This document shows, in pieces, positions 48,812-57,665 of a stretch of 58,435 nucleotides of DNA. The notes below the pieces were generated by a model. That model was not told where the DNA came from, searched no databases, and was given only the letters and a program-made list of their open reading frames with translations. This DNA is from Sphingobium quisquiliarum P25. GTDB taxonomy: Bacteria; Pseudomonadota; Alphaproteobacteria; Sphingomonadales; Sphingomonadaceae. The number at the start of each line of letters is the position of its first letter. Within the stretch, counting starts at the first letter, position 1. The DNA lies in the NCBI RefSeq assembly GCF_000445065.1, contig NZ_ATHO01000011.1:1-58435 (forward strand), read 5' to 3'. A program made the translations under genes and the position numbers.

Positions 48812-49735
48812 ATGGACATGCAGGAACTGATCGATCCCTTCGCCCGCCTGATCGAGGATCTGTGCACCCCCGCCGCCGTTCGTGCGGTGGAAGCGGGCGG
48901 CGACAGCAGCGCGATGTGGAACGGCTTCGTCGAATCCGGCTTCCTCGACGCGCTGGTGGCGGAGGAGGCGGGCGGCGCTGGCCTTTCGCTCGCCGATGCC
49001 GCGCCGCTGATCGCGCTGCTTGGCCGCCATGCCGTGCCGCTGCCGGTGGGCGACACGATGATCGCCCGCGCGCTGCTGGCGGCTGCTGGCGTGGAAGCGC
49101 CTGCCGGTCCGATCGCGATCGCCACCGGCGCGGGCCCGGCCCCCTTCGCAGCCGTTGCCTCGCACATCCTGTCCGGCTCGCCCGAAGTGCCTGTCCTCAG
49201 CGAAGCCAGGGTCGAGGCGACCGGCGTGCATCATGACGTTGACGGCTATGCGCCCGGCCTGGATGGCAAGGCGCTCCGCGCCGTCGCCGCCATGCTGCGC
49301 GCGATCCTGATCTCCGGCGCGGCGGAGCGCGTCATGGAAATGACGGTCGCCTACGCCAATGAGCGCAGCCAGTTCGGCAAGCCCATCGGCAAGCAGCAGG
49401 CGGTGCAGCAGCAGCTTTCGGTCCTCGCCGAACAAGCCGTCGCCGCCCGCATCGCCGCCGCCATTGGCGCGCGGTCCGGCCTCACCCCGCGCCTGGCCGA
49501 CGCCGCCATCGCCAAGCATGGCGCCAGCCTCGCCGCCGCGCAGATCGCCGCCATTGCCCATGCCGTGCACGGCGCGATCGGCATCAGCGAGGAATATGAC
49601 CTGCAACTGCTGACCCGCCGCCTGCATGGATGGCGGCTGGCCGATGGATCGGAAGGCTATTGGGCGGGCGTTCTGGGCGGCTTGCGGATGGATGAAGCGG
49701 GCAAGCCGACCGCGGACTTCCTGCGGGCGGCGTAG
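48812..49735 (+). CDS. Acyl-CoA dehydrogenase, very short partner subunit
   Basis: A 307-residue acyl-CoA dehydrogenase with an eroded middle beta domain: after LLGRHAVPLPVGDTMIARALL only about 60 residues of weak strands precede the C-terminal helical domain (ERSQFGKPIGKQQAVQQQLSVLAEQ; AVHGAIGISEEYDLQLLTRRLHGWR). Family members are usually 340-390 residues. The SEPxSGSD flavin loop is absent. The Glu in the GISEEYDLQLL segment may be the catalytic base. I infer the catalytic or structural half of an alpha2beta2 enzyme with the preceding gene. Confidence 0.82.
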   Translation: MDMQELIDPFARLIEDLCTPAAVRAVEAGGDSSAMWNGFVESGFLDALVAEEAGGAGLSLADAAPLIALLGRHAVPLPVGDTMIARALLAAAGVEAPAGPIAIATGAGPAPFAAVASHILSGSPEVPVLSEARVEATGVHHDVDGYAPGLDGKALRAVAAMLRAILISGAAERVMEMTVAYANERSQFGKPIGKQQAVQQQLSVLAEQAVAARIAAAIGARSGLTPRLADAAIAKHGASLAAAQIAAIAHAVHGAIGISEEYDLQLLTRRLHGWRLADGSEGYWAGVLGGLRMDEAGKPTADFLRAA

Positions 49736-49843
49736 GGGTTGGTCCCGAAGCGCGGCGTTCTCCTGCGAAGGCAATCGAACGAGACAAGCGGCTCGTGAAA
49801 GCCCAGTCCGGCCTCTGGTCGATCATCGCACCGTTTGGACCTG

Positions 49844-49863
49844 GTTCCTGCCTGCGCAGGAAC
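49844..49863. repeat. TCCTGC/GCAGGA hairpin repeat, copy 3
   Basis: GTTCCTGC and GCAGGAAC form a perfect 8-bp stem, 10 bases before the mmsB stop. A half copy (TCTCCTGCGAAGGCA) lies at about 49757-49771. Both sit in the 138-base gap between convergent genes, suiting a bidirectional terminator. Confidence 0.6.
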
Positions 49864-49873
49864 ACGTTTCGCC

Positions 49874-50755
49874 TTACCCCCGCAGCAGCCTGATGATCGA
49901 GGAAAAATCCTTCCCACCCTCGCCGCTATTCACCAGCATCTGGTATAGCGCCTCTGCATTGCCCCCCATCGGCACGCTGGCGTTCACCGCCGCAGCGGCC
50001 TCGACCGCCAGCTTGAGATCCTTCAACATCAGCGCGGCGGCGAACCCACCCTCATATCCATTGTCGGCGGGCGAATTGGGGCCGACGCCGGGCAGGGGGC
50101 AATAGCTGGTCATCGACCAGCTCTGCCCCGACGAAACGCTCGAAATGTCGTAGAAGGTCTGCGGATCGAGCCCGATCTTCTCCGCCATGGCAAAGGCTTC
50201 GCAGGTCGCGACCATGGTCGCTCCCAGCAGCATGTTGTTGCAGATCTTGGCGGCCTGCCCATTCCCCGCGCCGCCCGCATGGATGACGGCCTTGCCCATG
50301 GCGGACAGGATCGGCCTGGCCCGCTCGAATGCGGCATCGCTGCCCCCCACCATGAAGGTCAGCGTGCCGCCATTGGCCGCCGCGATGCCGCCGGAAACCG
50401 GCGCATCCACCATCGCAAAGCCCTTATCCTCCGCCGCCGCGATCGTGCGGCGGGCGGTGGCGACATCGATGGTCGAACAATCGAGCAGGATCGCGCCCGC
50501 ATCGGCCGCGCCGAAGACGGAACCGTTATAGACCTCTTCCACATGCTTGCCCGCAGGCAGCATGGTGACCACCGCTCCGGCCCCTCGCACGGCTTCCCCG
50601 GCACTGGCGCAGGGAAGCGCGCCCGCCTCCTTCGCCTTGTCCAGCGCGGAGGCGGAAAGGTCGAAGGCACGGACCGCATAGCCGTTTTTCAGCAGGTTGG
50701 CCGCCATGCCCGCGCCCATATTGCCCAGGCCGATGAAAGCGATGGTCATGCTCAT
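49874..50755 (-). CDS. mmsB: 3-hydroxyisobutyrate dehydrogenase MmsB
   Basis: A 293-residue HIBADH with all signatures: IAFIGLGNMGAGMAANL at the N-terminus, DAPVSGGIAAANGGTLTFMVGG near 118-139, and the catalytic Lys in NGQAAKICNNMLLG near 171. It oxidises 3-hydroxyisobutyrate to methylmalonate semialdehyde in valine catabolism. It is the last gene of an operon that contains every distal valine step from isobutyryl-CoA on. The gap to the preceding hydratase is 39 bases. Confidence 0.92.
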   Translation of the reverse strand: MSMTIAFIGLGNMGAGMAANLLKNGYAVRAFDLSASALDKAKEAGALPCASAGEAVRGAGAVVTMLPAGKHVEEVYNGSVFGAADAGAILLDCSTIDVATARRTIAAAEDKGFAMVDAPVSGGIAAANGGTLTFMVGGSDAAFERARPILSAMGKAVIHAGGAGNGQAAKICNNMLLGATMVATCEAFAMAEKIGLDPQTFYDISSVSSGQSWSMTSYCPLPGVGPNSPADNGYEGGFAAALMLKDLKLAVEAAAAVNASVPMGGNAEALYQMLVNSGEGGKDFSSIIRLLRG

Positions 50756-50794
50756 ATGCTGGCCGCCTCCTCGCGGCCGTCACTATTCAGGGCG

Positions 50795-51574
50795 TCAGCG
50801 CCCCTTCCATTGCGCCGGGCGCTTTTCGACGAAGGCGGTCATGCCCTCGATCTTGTCCTGCGTGGCGGTAAGGATCTGGAACAGGCGGCGCTCGGTCAGC
50901 AGCCCCTGGGCGAGGCCCGTCTCGAACGCGACGTTGACCATCTCCTTGTTGATCATCGCCGCCATCGGGGGCATCGACGCGATAGTTTCCGCCGTCTTGA
51001 GCGCATCGTCCAGAAGCTCGGCCGCCGGGACGATGCGGGCGACGAGGCCCGAACGCTCCGCTTCCTCCGCGCCCATCATCCGGCCGGTCAGGCACATTTC
51101 CATCGCCTTCGCCTTGCCCACGGCGCGGGTCAGGCGCTGCGACCCGCCCATGCCCGGCGCGACGCCCAGCTTGATTTCCGGCTGGCCGAACTTGGCCGTA
51201 TCCGACGCGATGATGAAGTCCGCCATCATCGCCAGCTCGCATCCGCCGCCCAGCGCAAAGCCGTTCACCGCCGCGATCCACGGCTTGCGCGTGGCGACGA
51301 CGCCGCTCTGCCAGCCGGAAAAGAAATCCTCCAGGAAGAAGTCCGCCGCTTCCTTCTCCACCATTTCCTTGATGTCGGCTCCGGCGGCGAAGGCCTTGTC
51401 CCCGCTGCCGGTCAGCACCGCGCAACGCTGCGACGGGTCGGCATCATAGGCGGTGAAGACGGCGGTCAGGTCCTTCAATACCTGACTGTTCAGCGCATTC
51501 AGCGCCTGCGGCCGGTTGAGCGTGATCAGCGTCACGGCGCCACGCTGTTCCACCAGGATCGTTTCATAGGTCAT
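50795..51574 (-). CDS. Enoyl-CoA hydratase (valine operon)
   Basis: A 259-residue crotonase with [30 protein letters not shown] (first oxyanion-hole half), [22 protein letters not shown] (second, with Glu), and [19 protein letters not shown] with the other catalytic Glu. All features of a short-chain enoyl-CoA hydratase are intact. In this operon it hydrates methacrylyl-CoA to 3-hydroxyisobutyryl-CoA. Its start is 3 bases after the HIBYL-CoA hydrolase stop. Confidence 0.9.
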   Translation of the reverse strand: MTYETILVEQRGAVTLITLNRPQALNALNSQVLKDLTAVFTAYDADPSQRCAVLTGSGDKAFAAGADIKEMVEKEAADFFLEDFFSGWQSGVVATRKPWIAAVNGFALGGGCELAMMADFIIASDTAKFGQPEIKLGVAPGMGGSQRLTRAVGKAKAMEMCLTGRMMGAEEAERSGLVARIVPAAELLDDALKTAETIASMPPMAAMINKEMVNVAFETGLAQGLLTERRLFQILTATQDKIEGMTAFVEKRPAQWKGR

Positions 51575-51577
51575 CGG

Positions 51578-52636
51578 TCAAGCTCCAGTCTGCGGGTGAG
51601 GCGTCCATTCCCTGCCCGGTGGCAGCGGAGCGAAGAGGCTGTCAACCAGATCATGCGTGACCTCTTGCGGCGTGGCCGGATTCCAGCGCGGCGCATTGTC
51701 CTTGTCGAAGATGACGGCCCGCACGCCTTCGACGAAATCGGGGCGGCGGATGACATGGCAGGCGATGCGATATTCGTTGTGCATATTGTCGGCAAAGTCG
51801 GTGAAGGCCGCGCCTTCCGCCAATTGCCGCAGGGCGACCTTCACCGTCTGGGGCGACTTGGACGCCAATATGGCGCGCTGCTCCTGCGCCCAGGGCGATC
51901 CGTCCGCCTCCAGCGCGGCCAATATGTCCTCATAGCGGTCCGAAGCGAACAGGCGGTCGATATCGGCCCGCCGCGCCTCCCACTCCGAAGCGGGCGGGAC
52001 ATCGGCCAACGCGTCCAGAATGCCGGAGATGCGCGAAGGATCGGCGACGATCCGCTCCTTGGCCGCCTCGATCCGGCCGGATGGCAGATAATGGGTGGCA
52101 AGGCCCAGCGCCAGGCAGTCCGCCCCCTTGATCCGCGCCCCCGTCACCGCCAGCCACACGCCCGCGCGGCCGGGCAGGCGCGGCAGATACCAGCCGCCGC
52201 CGACGTCCGGGAACAGGCCGATGCCCGTCTCAGGCATGGCGAAGGTCGTCCGTTCGGTCGCGACCCGGTAGCGGGCGGGCAGCGATATGCCGACGCCGCC
52301 GCCCATGACGATCCCGTCCATGAAGGCGATGACCGGCTTTGAATAGCTGAACAGCATATGGTTCATGCGATATTCGAGGAAGAAGAAGCGCTCGGCCTCC
52401 GTGCAGTCCCCCTTCGCGCTGTTGGCGATCAGCGCGATGTCGCCCCCGGCGCAAAATCCCCTGCCGTCCGCGTGATCGATCATCACGGCGGCGATCCGGT
52501 CATCGCTCGCCCAGGCGATCAGCGCGTCCATCACCGCTTCGCACATTTCGGGCGTGAGCGCGTGGATCGCCTTTGGCCGGTTCAGCCGGATGCGGCCCAC
52601 TCCATGATCGGCAAAGGTGATAAGCTGATCCGTCAT
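51578..52636 (-). CDS. 3-hydroxyisobutyryl-CoA hydrolase
   Basis: A 352-residue crotonase-superfamily protein, the length typical of HIBYL-CoA hydrolase. LNRPKAIHALTPEMCEAV, GRGFCAGGDIALIANSAKG, FMDGIVMGGGVGISLPARYRVATERTTFAMPETGIGLFPDVGG (in parts) are family blocks, with Glu in MPETGIG and Asp in FPDVGG as catalytic acids. It frees 3-hydroxyisobutyrate from CoA, protecting the cell from methacrylyl-CoA build-up. The next gene upstream is 40 bases away. Confidence 0.92.
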   Translation of the reverse strand: MTDQLITFADHGVGRIRLNRPKAIHALTPEMCEAVMDALIAWASDDRIAAVMIDHADGRGFCAGGDIALIANSAKGDCTEAERFFFLEYRMNHMLFSYSKPVIAFMDGIVMGGGVGISLPARYRVATERTTFAMPETGIGLFPDVGGGWYLPRLPGRAGVWLAVTGARIKGADCLALGLATHYLPSGRIEAAKERIVADPSRISGILDALADVPPASEWEARRADIDRLFASDRYEDILAALEADGSPWAQEQRAILASKSPQTVKVALRQLAEGAAFTDFADNMHNEYRIACHVIRRPDFVEGVRAVIFDKDNAPRWNPATPQEVTHDLVDSLFAPLPPGREWTPHPQTGA

Positions 52637-52676
52637 TCCCGCTCCATATCCATGCGCCGCAGGGGCTTTCGTTCCG

Positions 52677-53822
52677 CTATTGCTTCAGCATATCCCGCGC
52701 GACGATCATGCGCATGACCTGATTGGTGCCCTCCAGGATCGAATGGACGCGCAGGTCCCGCCAGAAACGTTCGACCGGATAGTCCATCAGATAGCCATAG
52801 CCGCCATGCAGTTGCAGCGCGCGGTCCGCCACTGCCGATCCCGTATCGGTCGCCAGCCGCTTGGCCATGGCGGCAAAGCGCGTCTTGTCGGGCGCATTCT
52901 CCGTCACCTTGACGGCGGCGGCGTAAAGCAGCATCCGCGCCGCCTCCAATTCGGTCTGCATGTCGGCGAGCGTGAACTGCGTGTTCTGAAAGCCGGCGAT
53001 GGCCTGACCGAACTGCTGGCGTTCCTTCGTATATCGCAGCGCCTCATCGATGCAGCGCTGCGCCCCGCCCAGCGAACAGGCGCCGATGTTGAGCCGCCCC
53101 CCGTCCAGCCCCATCATCGCGATGCGAAATCCTTCGCCCTCCGCCCCGACCAGATTTTCCAGCGGCACCCGCACGCCGTCGAAATTGACCTGAGCGGTAG
53201 GCTGGCTGTGCCAGCCCAGCTTGCGCTCCTGCGCGCCGAAGCTGACGCCCTCCATATCCTTTTCGATGATCAGGCAGCTGATCCCCTTGGGGCCTTCGCC
53301 GCCGGTGCGCACCATCGTCACATAGATGTCGTTTTCGCCGCCGCCCGAAATGAACTGCTTCGAACCCGTCACCACATAATGATCGCCGTCCCGCACCGCC
53401 CGCGTCTTGAGCGCGGCGGCGTCGGACCCGGACCCCGCCTCCGTCAGGCAATAGCTCGCCATGCGGTCCATCGGCACCAGATCGGGCAGATATTTGTCCT
53501 TCACCGCCTGGCTGCCGAAGCGGTCGATCATCCACGCGCCCATATTGTGGATGGAGATGAAGGCGCTGGTCGACGGGCATCCATAGGCCATGGCTTCCAT
53601 GATCAGCGCCGCTTCCAACCGCCCCAGCCCGATGCCGCCCGACGTTTCCGACACATAGATGCCGCCGAAACCCAGTTCCGCCGCCGCGCGGATCGTGTCG
53701 CGGGGGAAGATATGCTTTTCGTCCCATTCGGCGGCGTGCGGCGTGATCGCATCGGCGGTGAAGCGGCGGGCAAGCTCCTGAATCTCGCGCTGCTCTCCGG
53801 TCAGGTCGAACTGGTTGGTCAT
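52677..53822 (-). CDS. Isobutyryl-CoA dehydrogenase-type acyl-CoA dehydrogenase
   Basis: A 381-residue acyl-CoA dehydrogenase with classical motifs: SYCLTEAGSGSDAAALKT near 127-144, FISGGGENDIYVTMVRTG, and the C-terminal QLHGGYGYLMDYPVERFWRDLRVHSILEGTNQVMRMIVARD with Glu in LEGTNQ as base. The close match to ACAD8/IBD and its place in the mms operon point to oxidation of isobutyryl-CoA to methacrylyl-CoA. I start at MTNQFDL (53822); the frame up to 53903 has an arginine-rich non-family start inside the gap after mmsA. Confidence 0.9.
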   Translation of the reverse strand: MTNQFDLTGEQREIQELARRFTADAITPHAAEWDEKHIFPRDTIRAAAELGFGGIYVSETSGGIGLGRLEAALIMEAMAYGCPSTSAFISIHNMGAWMIDRFGSQAVKDKYLPDLVPMDRMASYCLTEAGSGSDAAALKTRAVRDGDHYVVTGSKQFISGGGENDIYVTMVRTGGEGPKGISCLIIEKDMEGVSFGAQERKLGWHSQPTAQVNFDGVRVPLENLVGAEGEGFRIAMMGLDGGRLNIGACSLGGAQRCIDEALRYTKERQQFGQAIAGFQNTQFTLADMQTELEAARMLLYAAAVKVTENAPDKTRFAAMAKRLATDTGSAVADRALQLHGGYGYLMDYPVERFWRDLRVHSILEGTNQVMRMIVARDMLKQ

Positions 53823-53853
53823 GCTGTCCTGCTGTTCCGCCTTTGCCGCCTGA

Positions 53854-55350
53854 TCATCCCATCGTCGGTATGATGAACGCGCTTTCGCCGCTTGCGCCGC
53901 CATCGGGCCAGCGCTGCGTCACCGTCTTCACCTTGGTCCAGAATTTGACGCCCTCCATGCCATGCTGGTTGGTGTCGCCAAAGGCCGACCGCTTCCAGCC
54001 GCCGAAAGTGTGATAGGCGACCGGCACCGGGATGGGAACGTTGATCCCGACCATGCCGACATTCACCCGCGCGGCGAACTCGCGCGCCGCATGGCCGTTG
54101 CGCGTGAAGATGGCGACGCCATTGCCATATTGATGCTGGCTGGGCAGCGCCAGCGCCTCCTCGAAACTTCCGGCGCGCACCATTTGCAGCACGGGCCCGA
54201 AAATCTCCTCCTGATAGCTCCGCATCGTTGGCGTCACATGGTCGAACAGGGTCGGCCCGACGAAAAAGCCCTCCTCATGCCCTTGCAGGGTAAAGCCGCG
54301 CCCGTCGACCACCAGTTCCGCGCCCTCGTCAACGCCCATCTGGATATAGTTTTCGATTCTCGCCTTGTGCGCGGCACTGACCACCGGGCCATAATGCGCA
54401 TCGGGATCGGTCGACACGCCGACCCGCAGCGCTTCGATCGCGGGCAGCATCTTTTCGCGCAGGGCGGCCGCCGTCTTCTCCCCCACCGGCACCACCACGG
54501 GCAGCGCCATGCAACGCTCGCCCGCAGATCCGAACGCAGCGCCCGACAGGTCGTTCACCACCTGATCCAGGTCGGCGTCGGGCATGACGATGCCGTGATT
54601 CTTGGCCCCGCCCATCGCCTGCACGCGCTTGCCCGCCTCGACCCCGCGCCTGTAAACATAATGGGCGATATCGGACGATCCGACGAAGCTGACCGCCGCA
54701 ATATCGGGATGGTCCAGGATCGCGTCCACCATCTCCTTGTCCCCATGCACCACCTGAAGGATGCCTTCGGGAAGCCCTGCCTCCAAAAACAGTTCCGCCA
54801 GCCGCACCGGCACGGAAGGATCACGCTCGGACGGTTTCAGGATGAAGGCGTTGCCGGTCGCGATCGCCACGCCCGACATCCACAGCGGGATCATCGCGGG
54901 AAAGTTGAAGGGCGTGATCCCCGCGCCGATGCCCAGCGGCTGGCGCATGGAATAGACGTCGATGCCCGGCCCCGCGCCCTGCGTATATTCGCCCTTCAGC
55001 GCATGGGGAATGCCGCAGCAGAATTCGATCACCTCCAGCCCGCGCTGGATGTCGCCCTTCGCGTCGGCAATCACCTTGCCATGCTCGGAACTGAGCAGAC
55101 GCGCCAGCTCGTCCATGTTCCTTTCGACCAGCGCCTTGAATTCGAACATGACGCGCGCGCGCCGCTGCGGGTTGACGGCGGCCCAGGCGGGCTGGGCCTT
55201 CTTCGCGGCCTCCACGGCGCGGTCCAGCAGCGCCCGGTCGCCCAGGGCGACGCGCGCCTGCACGCTGCCCCTGTTCGGGTCGAACACGTCGCCGAAGCGG
55301 GCAGGGGCGGGCAGGCCGGAAAAGGCGATCTTATGGCTGATGTCGCGCAT
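53854..55350 (-). CDS. mmsA: CoA-acylating methylmalonate-semialdehyde dehydrogenase MmsA
   Basis: A 498-residue aldehyde dehydrogenase. FVGSSDIAHYVY near 222-233, GGAKNHGIVMPDAD, and catalytic Cys280 in FGSAGERCMAL are those of MmsA; EEIFGPVLQMVR and VNVGMVGINVPIPVPVAYHTFGGWK (in parts) complete the family. It converts methylmalonate semialdehyde to propionyl-CoA and CO2, linking valine to propionyl-CoA. The start at 55350 has GGAG in AGGAGAGATCC; a frame to 55524 runs into the operator region. It heads the operon and is divergent from a LysR gene. Confidence 0.93.
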   Translation of the reverse strand: MRDISHKIAFSGLPAPARFGDVFDPNRGSVQARVALGDRALLDRAVEAAKKAQPAWAAVNPQRRARVMFEFKALVERNMDELARLLSSEHGKVIADAKGDIQRGLEVIEFCCGIPHALKGEYTQGAGPGIDVYSMRQPLGIGAGITPFNFPAMIPLWMSGVAIATGNAFILKPSERDPSVPVRLAELFLEAGLPEGILQVVHGDKEMVDAILDHPDIAAVSFVGSSDIAHYVYRRGVEAGKRVQAMGGAKNHGIVMPDADLDQVVNDLSGAAFGSAGERCMALPVVVPVGEKTAAALREKMLPAIEALRVGVSTDPDAHYGPVVSAAHKARIENYIQMGVDEGAELVVDGRGFTLQGHEEGFFVGPTLFDHVTPTMRSYQEEIFGPVLQMVRAGSFEEALALPSQHQYGNGVAIFTRNGHAAREFAARVNVGMVGINVPIPVPVAYHTFGGWKRSAFGDTNQHGMEGVKFWTKVKTVTQRWPDGGASGESAFIIPTMG

Positions 55351-55395
55351 GGCGGATCTCTCCTGTGGTTGCTTCGTCTCTGGGCCTAAGCACAT

Positions 55396-55434
55396 TTGCA
55401 TGCAATAGCGCATTGTTGCATTCATGGGCTGCAA
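55396..55434. promoter_or_regulatory. Cluster of TTGCA/TGCAA half-sites between mmsA and lysR
   Basis: TTGCATGCAA (55396-55405) is a perfect palindrome, and TTGCA (55416-55420) with TGCAA (55430-55434) is a second inverted pair with a 9-base spacer. The region is 113 bases long between divergent starts at 55350 and 55464. Such repeated inverted halves suit binding of a LysR tetramer. Confidence 0.6.
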
Positions 55435-55463
55435 AAATGCAGCAAGGCGCGGGAAGGAAGCAG

Positions 55464-56345
55464 ATGTTCGACTGGGATGACATGCGCGTGTTCCTGGCCG
55501 TGGCGCGGGCGCGCAAGATCGCACCGGCCGCGCGTTCGCTGGGCCTTGATCCCACCACGCTGACGCGCCGGATCGGCCGGTTGGAAAAGGCGCTGGGCGC
55601 GCGCCTGTTCGACCTCAGCATGGGGGAGCGGCTGCTGTCGGAGCAGGGCCATGCGATGCTCGCCCATGCCGAGCGCGTCGAAAGCGCCACCCTCGCCGCG
55701 ATGGAGGAAGCGACCGGCAAGGCGCGGACCCTGTCGGGGCAGGTGCGCCTGTCCGTGGCCGAAGGGTTCGGCACCTGGGTGCTGGCCCCCGGCCTCGCCA
55801 GCTTCCATGCGCGCCATGCCGGTATCCGGCTGGACCTCATTTCCGCATCAGGCTTCCTCAACCCGTCCAAGCGCGAAGCGGACATGGCGGTGATGCTCGC
55901 CCGGCCGCAAAGGGGGCGGCTTTCCGTCCAGCGGCTGGGCGACTATGCGCTGCACCTCTATGCGGCCAGCGCCTATCTGGAACAGCATGGCGCGCCCGCC
56001 AGCCCCGCCGATCTGCTGCGCCATACGCTGATCGGCTATGTGCCCGACTTCATCTTCTCGCCCGAACTGGATTATCTCAATGAAGTGCATGCCGGGCTGG
56101 AGGCGCATCTGCGCGCCACCAGCATCAACATGCAGCACCGGATGATCGCGGAGAGCGCTGGCATCGGCATATTGCCGGACTTTATCGGCCGCAGGGACCC
56201 CGGCCTGCGGCCGCTGCTGGCGGGCAGCGTTCAGATCACGCGCAGTTTCTGGCTGGTCATCCACGAAGACCTGCGCAAGCTGCCGCGCATCGAAGCCGTC
56301 GCCCAATGGCTGCACGAACGCGTCGCCCACATGAACCCCGGCTAA
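55464..56345 (+). CDS. LysR-family regulator (divergent from mmsA)
   Basis: A 293-residue LysR regulator. The HTH lies at residues 2-60 (WDDMRVFLAVARARKIAPAARSLGLDPTTLTRRIGRLEKALG), and the effector domain from about 90 (GQVRLSVAEGFGTWVLAPGL). WDDMRVFLAVAR with TLTRRIGRLE is the PerR/AmpR-neighbour type seen in many sphingomonad LysR proteins. The start at 55464 has GGGAAGGAAG upstream; earlier in-frame ATGs lie in the operator. It likely activates the mms operon in response to a valine intermediate. Confidence 0.9.
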   Translation: MFDWDDMRVFLAVARARKIAPAARSLGLDPTTLTRRIGRLEKALGARLFDLSMGERLLSEQGHAMLAHAERVESATLAAMEEATGKARTLSGQVRLSVAEGFGTWVLAPGLASFHARHAGIRLDLISASGFLNPSKREADMAVMLARPQRGRLSVQRLGDYALHLYAASAYLEQHGAPASPADLLRHTLIGYVPDFIFSPELDYLNEVHAGLEAHLRATSINMQHRMIAESAGIGILPDFIGRRDPGLRPLLAGSVQITRSFWLVIHEDLRKLPRIEAVAQWLHERVAHMNPG

Positions 56346-56380
56346 GGCGCGCCGCTGATCGCGGGCAGCATCGCGGACCG

Positions 56381-57547
56381 TCAGAGGCCGAGCAGGTCCG
56401 CCGCCGATTTGCCGAAGAAGCTCTCCCGCGTCGATTGCGGCAAACCCTCCAGCTGCTTGTCGTAGAGCGCGACCGCCTCCTGATGTCCCTCGATATGCGG
56501 GAAATCGGACGAGAAGACGATGATGCCTTCGGGCACGCGCTCGATCGTCGGGCGCAGCACGTCCTGCTGGTGGACGACCGACACGCGCACCTGCCGCTGC
56601 ACATATTCGCTGGGTTTCAGCGGATAGGAATAGGGCGCGAAGCTCAGCATGCGGGGGCGCTTCTCATCGGCCTCCAGATCGATCGCTTCCAGGAAATCGG
56701 GCAGCCAGTCGATGCCCAGTTCCGACACGATGACCGCCAGCCTTGGATAGCGGTCGAGCACACCGCCGAAGATCAGCGACGCGACCGCAAGTTGCGGCAC
56801 CAGGCGGCGCGACAGGTTGGCGATGCGGTAGAAGGCCGCGATGTCCCCGCCATTGTTCGCCCATCCCGGATGCATCGCTGCCCGGCCGCCGCCGACATGG
56901 AACAGGATGGCGACGCCCAGATCCTCGCATGTGGCCCAGAAGGGCTCGAAATCGGGATGGTTGAGCGCCTTGCCGCCATGCGGATCGGCCTTCACGAACA
57001 CCGCCCGCGCGCCCTTTTCGCGCCCGGCCACGACCTGCGCGATCGACCATTCCACGTCCATCAGGTCGATGACGGTCGCCGGGATCAGGCGGTCGGTATA
57101 GCCGTGCAACTGCTCGGTGGACCAGCGATTATAGGTATCCAGCGTTTCCAGCGCCAGTTCGGGCGCGTTGCGCATCGCGTGGCGATAGGGGTGGTATCCG
57201 TTGGACGGCAGCAGGATCTGCTTGTCGATGCCGCGCTGGTCCATCCATTTGATGCGCGGTTCGGGCTGATAGGCCTCAGGCGAGTAGGACCCCGAATCGA
57301 TCGCGATCTGCGGCGGGTCGCCGCCTTCCAGCGACTTGCGATAGGCCTCTGCGATAACCTCCGGGATCAGGGTCAGCGGGTCGGGCCGCAAGGCGGGCGG
57401 AACGGATGAAAACAGGTCGCCCACCACGATGTCCAGCAACTGTTCGGCCGCCGTCATCCGGGGCAGCTTGGCGGCGAGCGCGGGATTGGCCTTGGCGAAC
57501 CAGTCGGACGGCTCATTGAAATGGCTGTCCACATCGATGATGCGCAT
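56381..57547 (-). CDS. Amidohydrolase-family metal-dependent hydrolase/decarboxylase (ACMSD-like)
   Basis: A 388-residue amidohydrolase-2 family protein. The metal motif is DVDSHFNEP at residues 5-13 (the DSDxHxxE variant rather than HxH), with His in LFHVGGG near 217 and Asp in FSSDFPHIEG near 348. Members of this subgroup occur in aromatic and steroid clusters and may hydrolyse or decarboxylate ring-fission or lactone intermediates. It lies 118 bases downstream of the TetR gene on the same strand and is convergent with the LysR gene. Substrate is unknown. Confidence 0.83.
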   Translation of the reverse strand: MRIIDVDSHFNEPSDWFAKANPALAAKLPRMTAAEQLLDIVVGDLFSSVPPALRPDPLTLIPEVIAEAYRKSLEGGDPPQIAIDSGSYSPEAYQPEPRIKWMDQRGIDKQILLPSNGYHPYRHAMRNAPELALETLDTYNRWSTEQLHGYTDRLIPATVIDLMDVEWSIAQVVAGREKGARAVFVKADPHGGKALNHPDFEPFWATCEDLGVAILFHVGGGRAAMHPGWANNGGDIAAFYRIANLSRRLVPQLAVASLIFGGVLDRYPRLAVIVSELGIDWLPDFLEAIDLEADEKRPRMLSFAPYSYPLKPSEYVQRQVRVSVVHQQDVLRPTIERVPEGIIVFSSDFPHIEGHQEAVALYDKQLEGLPQSTRESFFGKSAADLLGL

Positions 57548-57665
57548 GATCGTCTCTCCTCATGCCGCGCAGCCTGCTTGATCGGCTGCTTTCCCCGGCG
57601 TCGCGCATTATCCTAGGCGAAAGGAAGAGAGCGGCAAGCGTTATTTTCGAACCAATATTCTTTTA

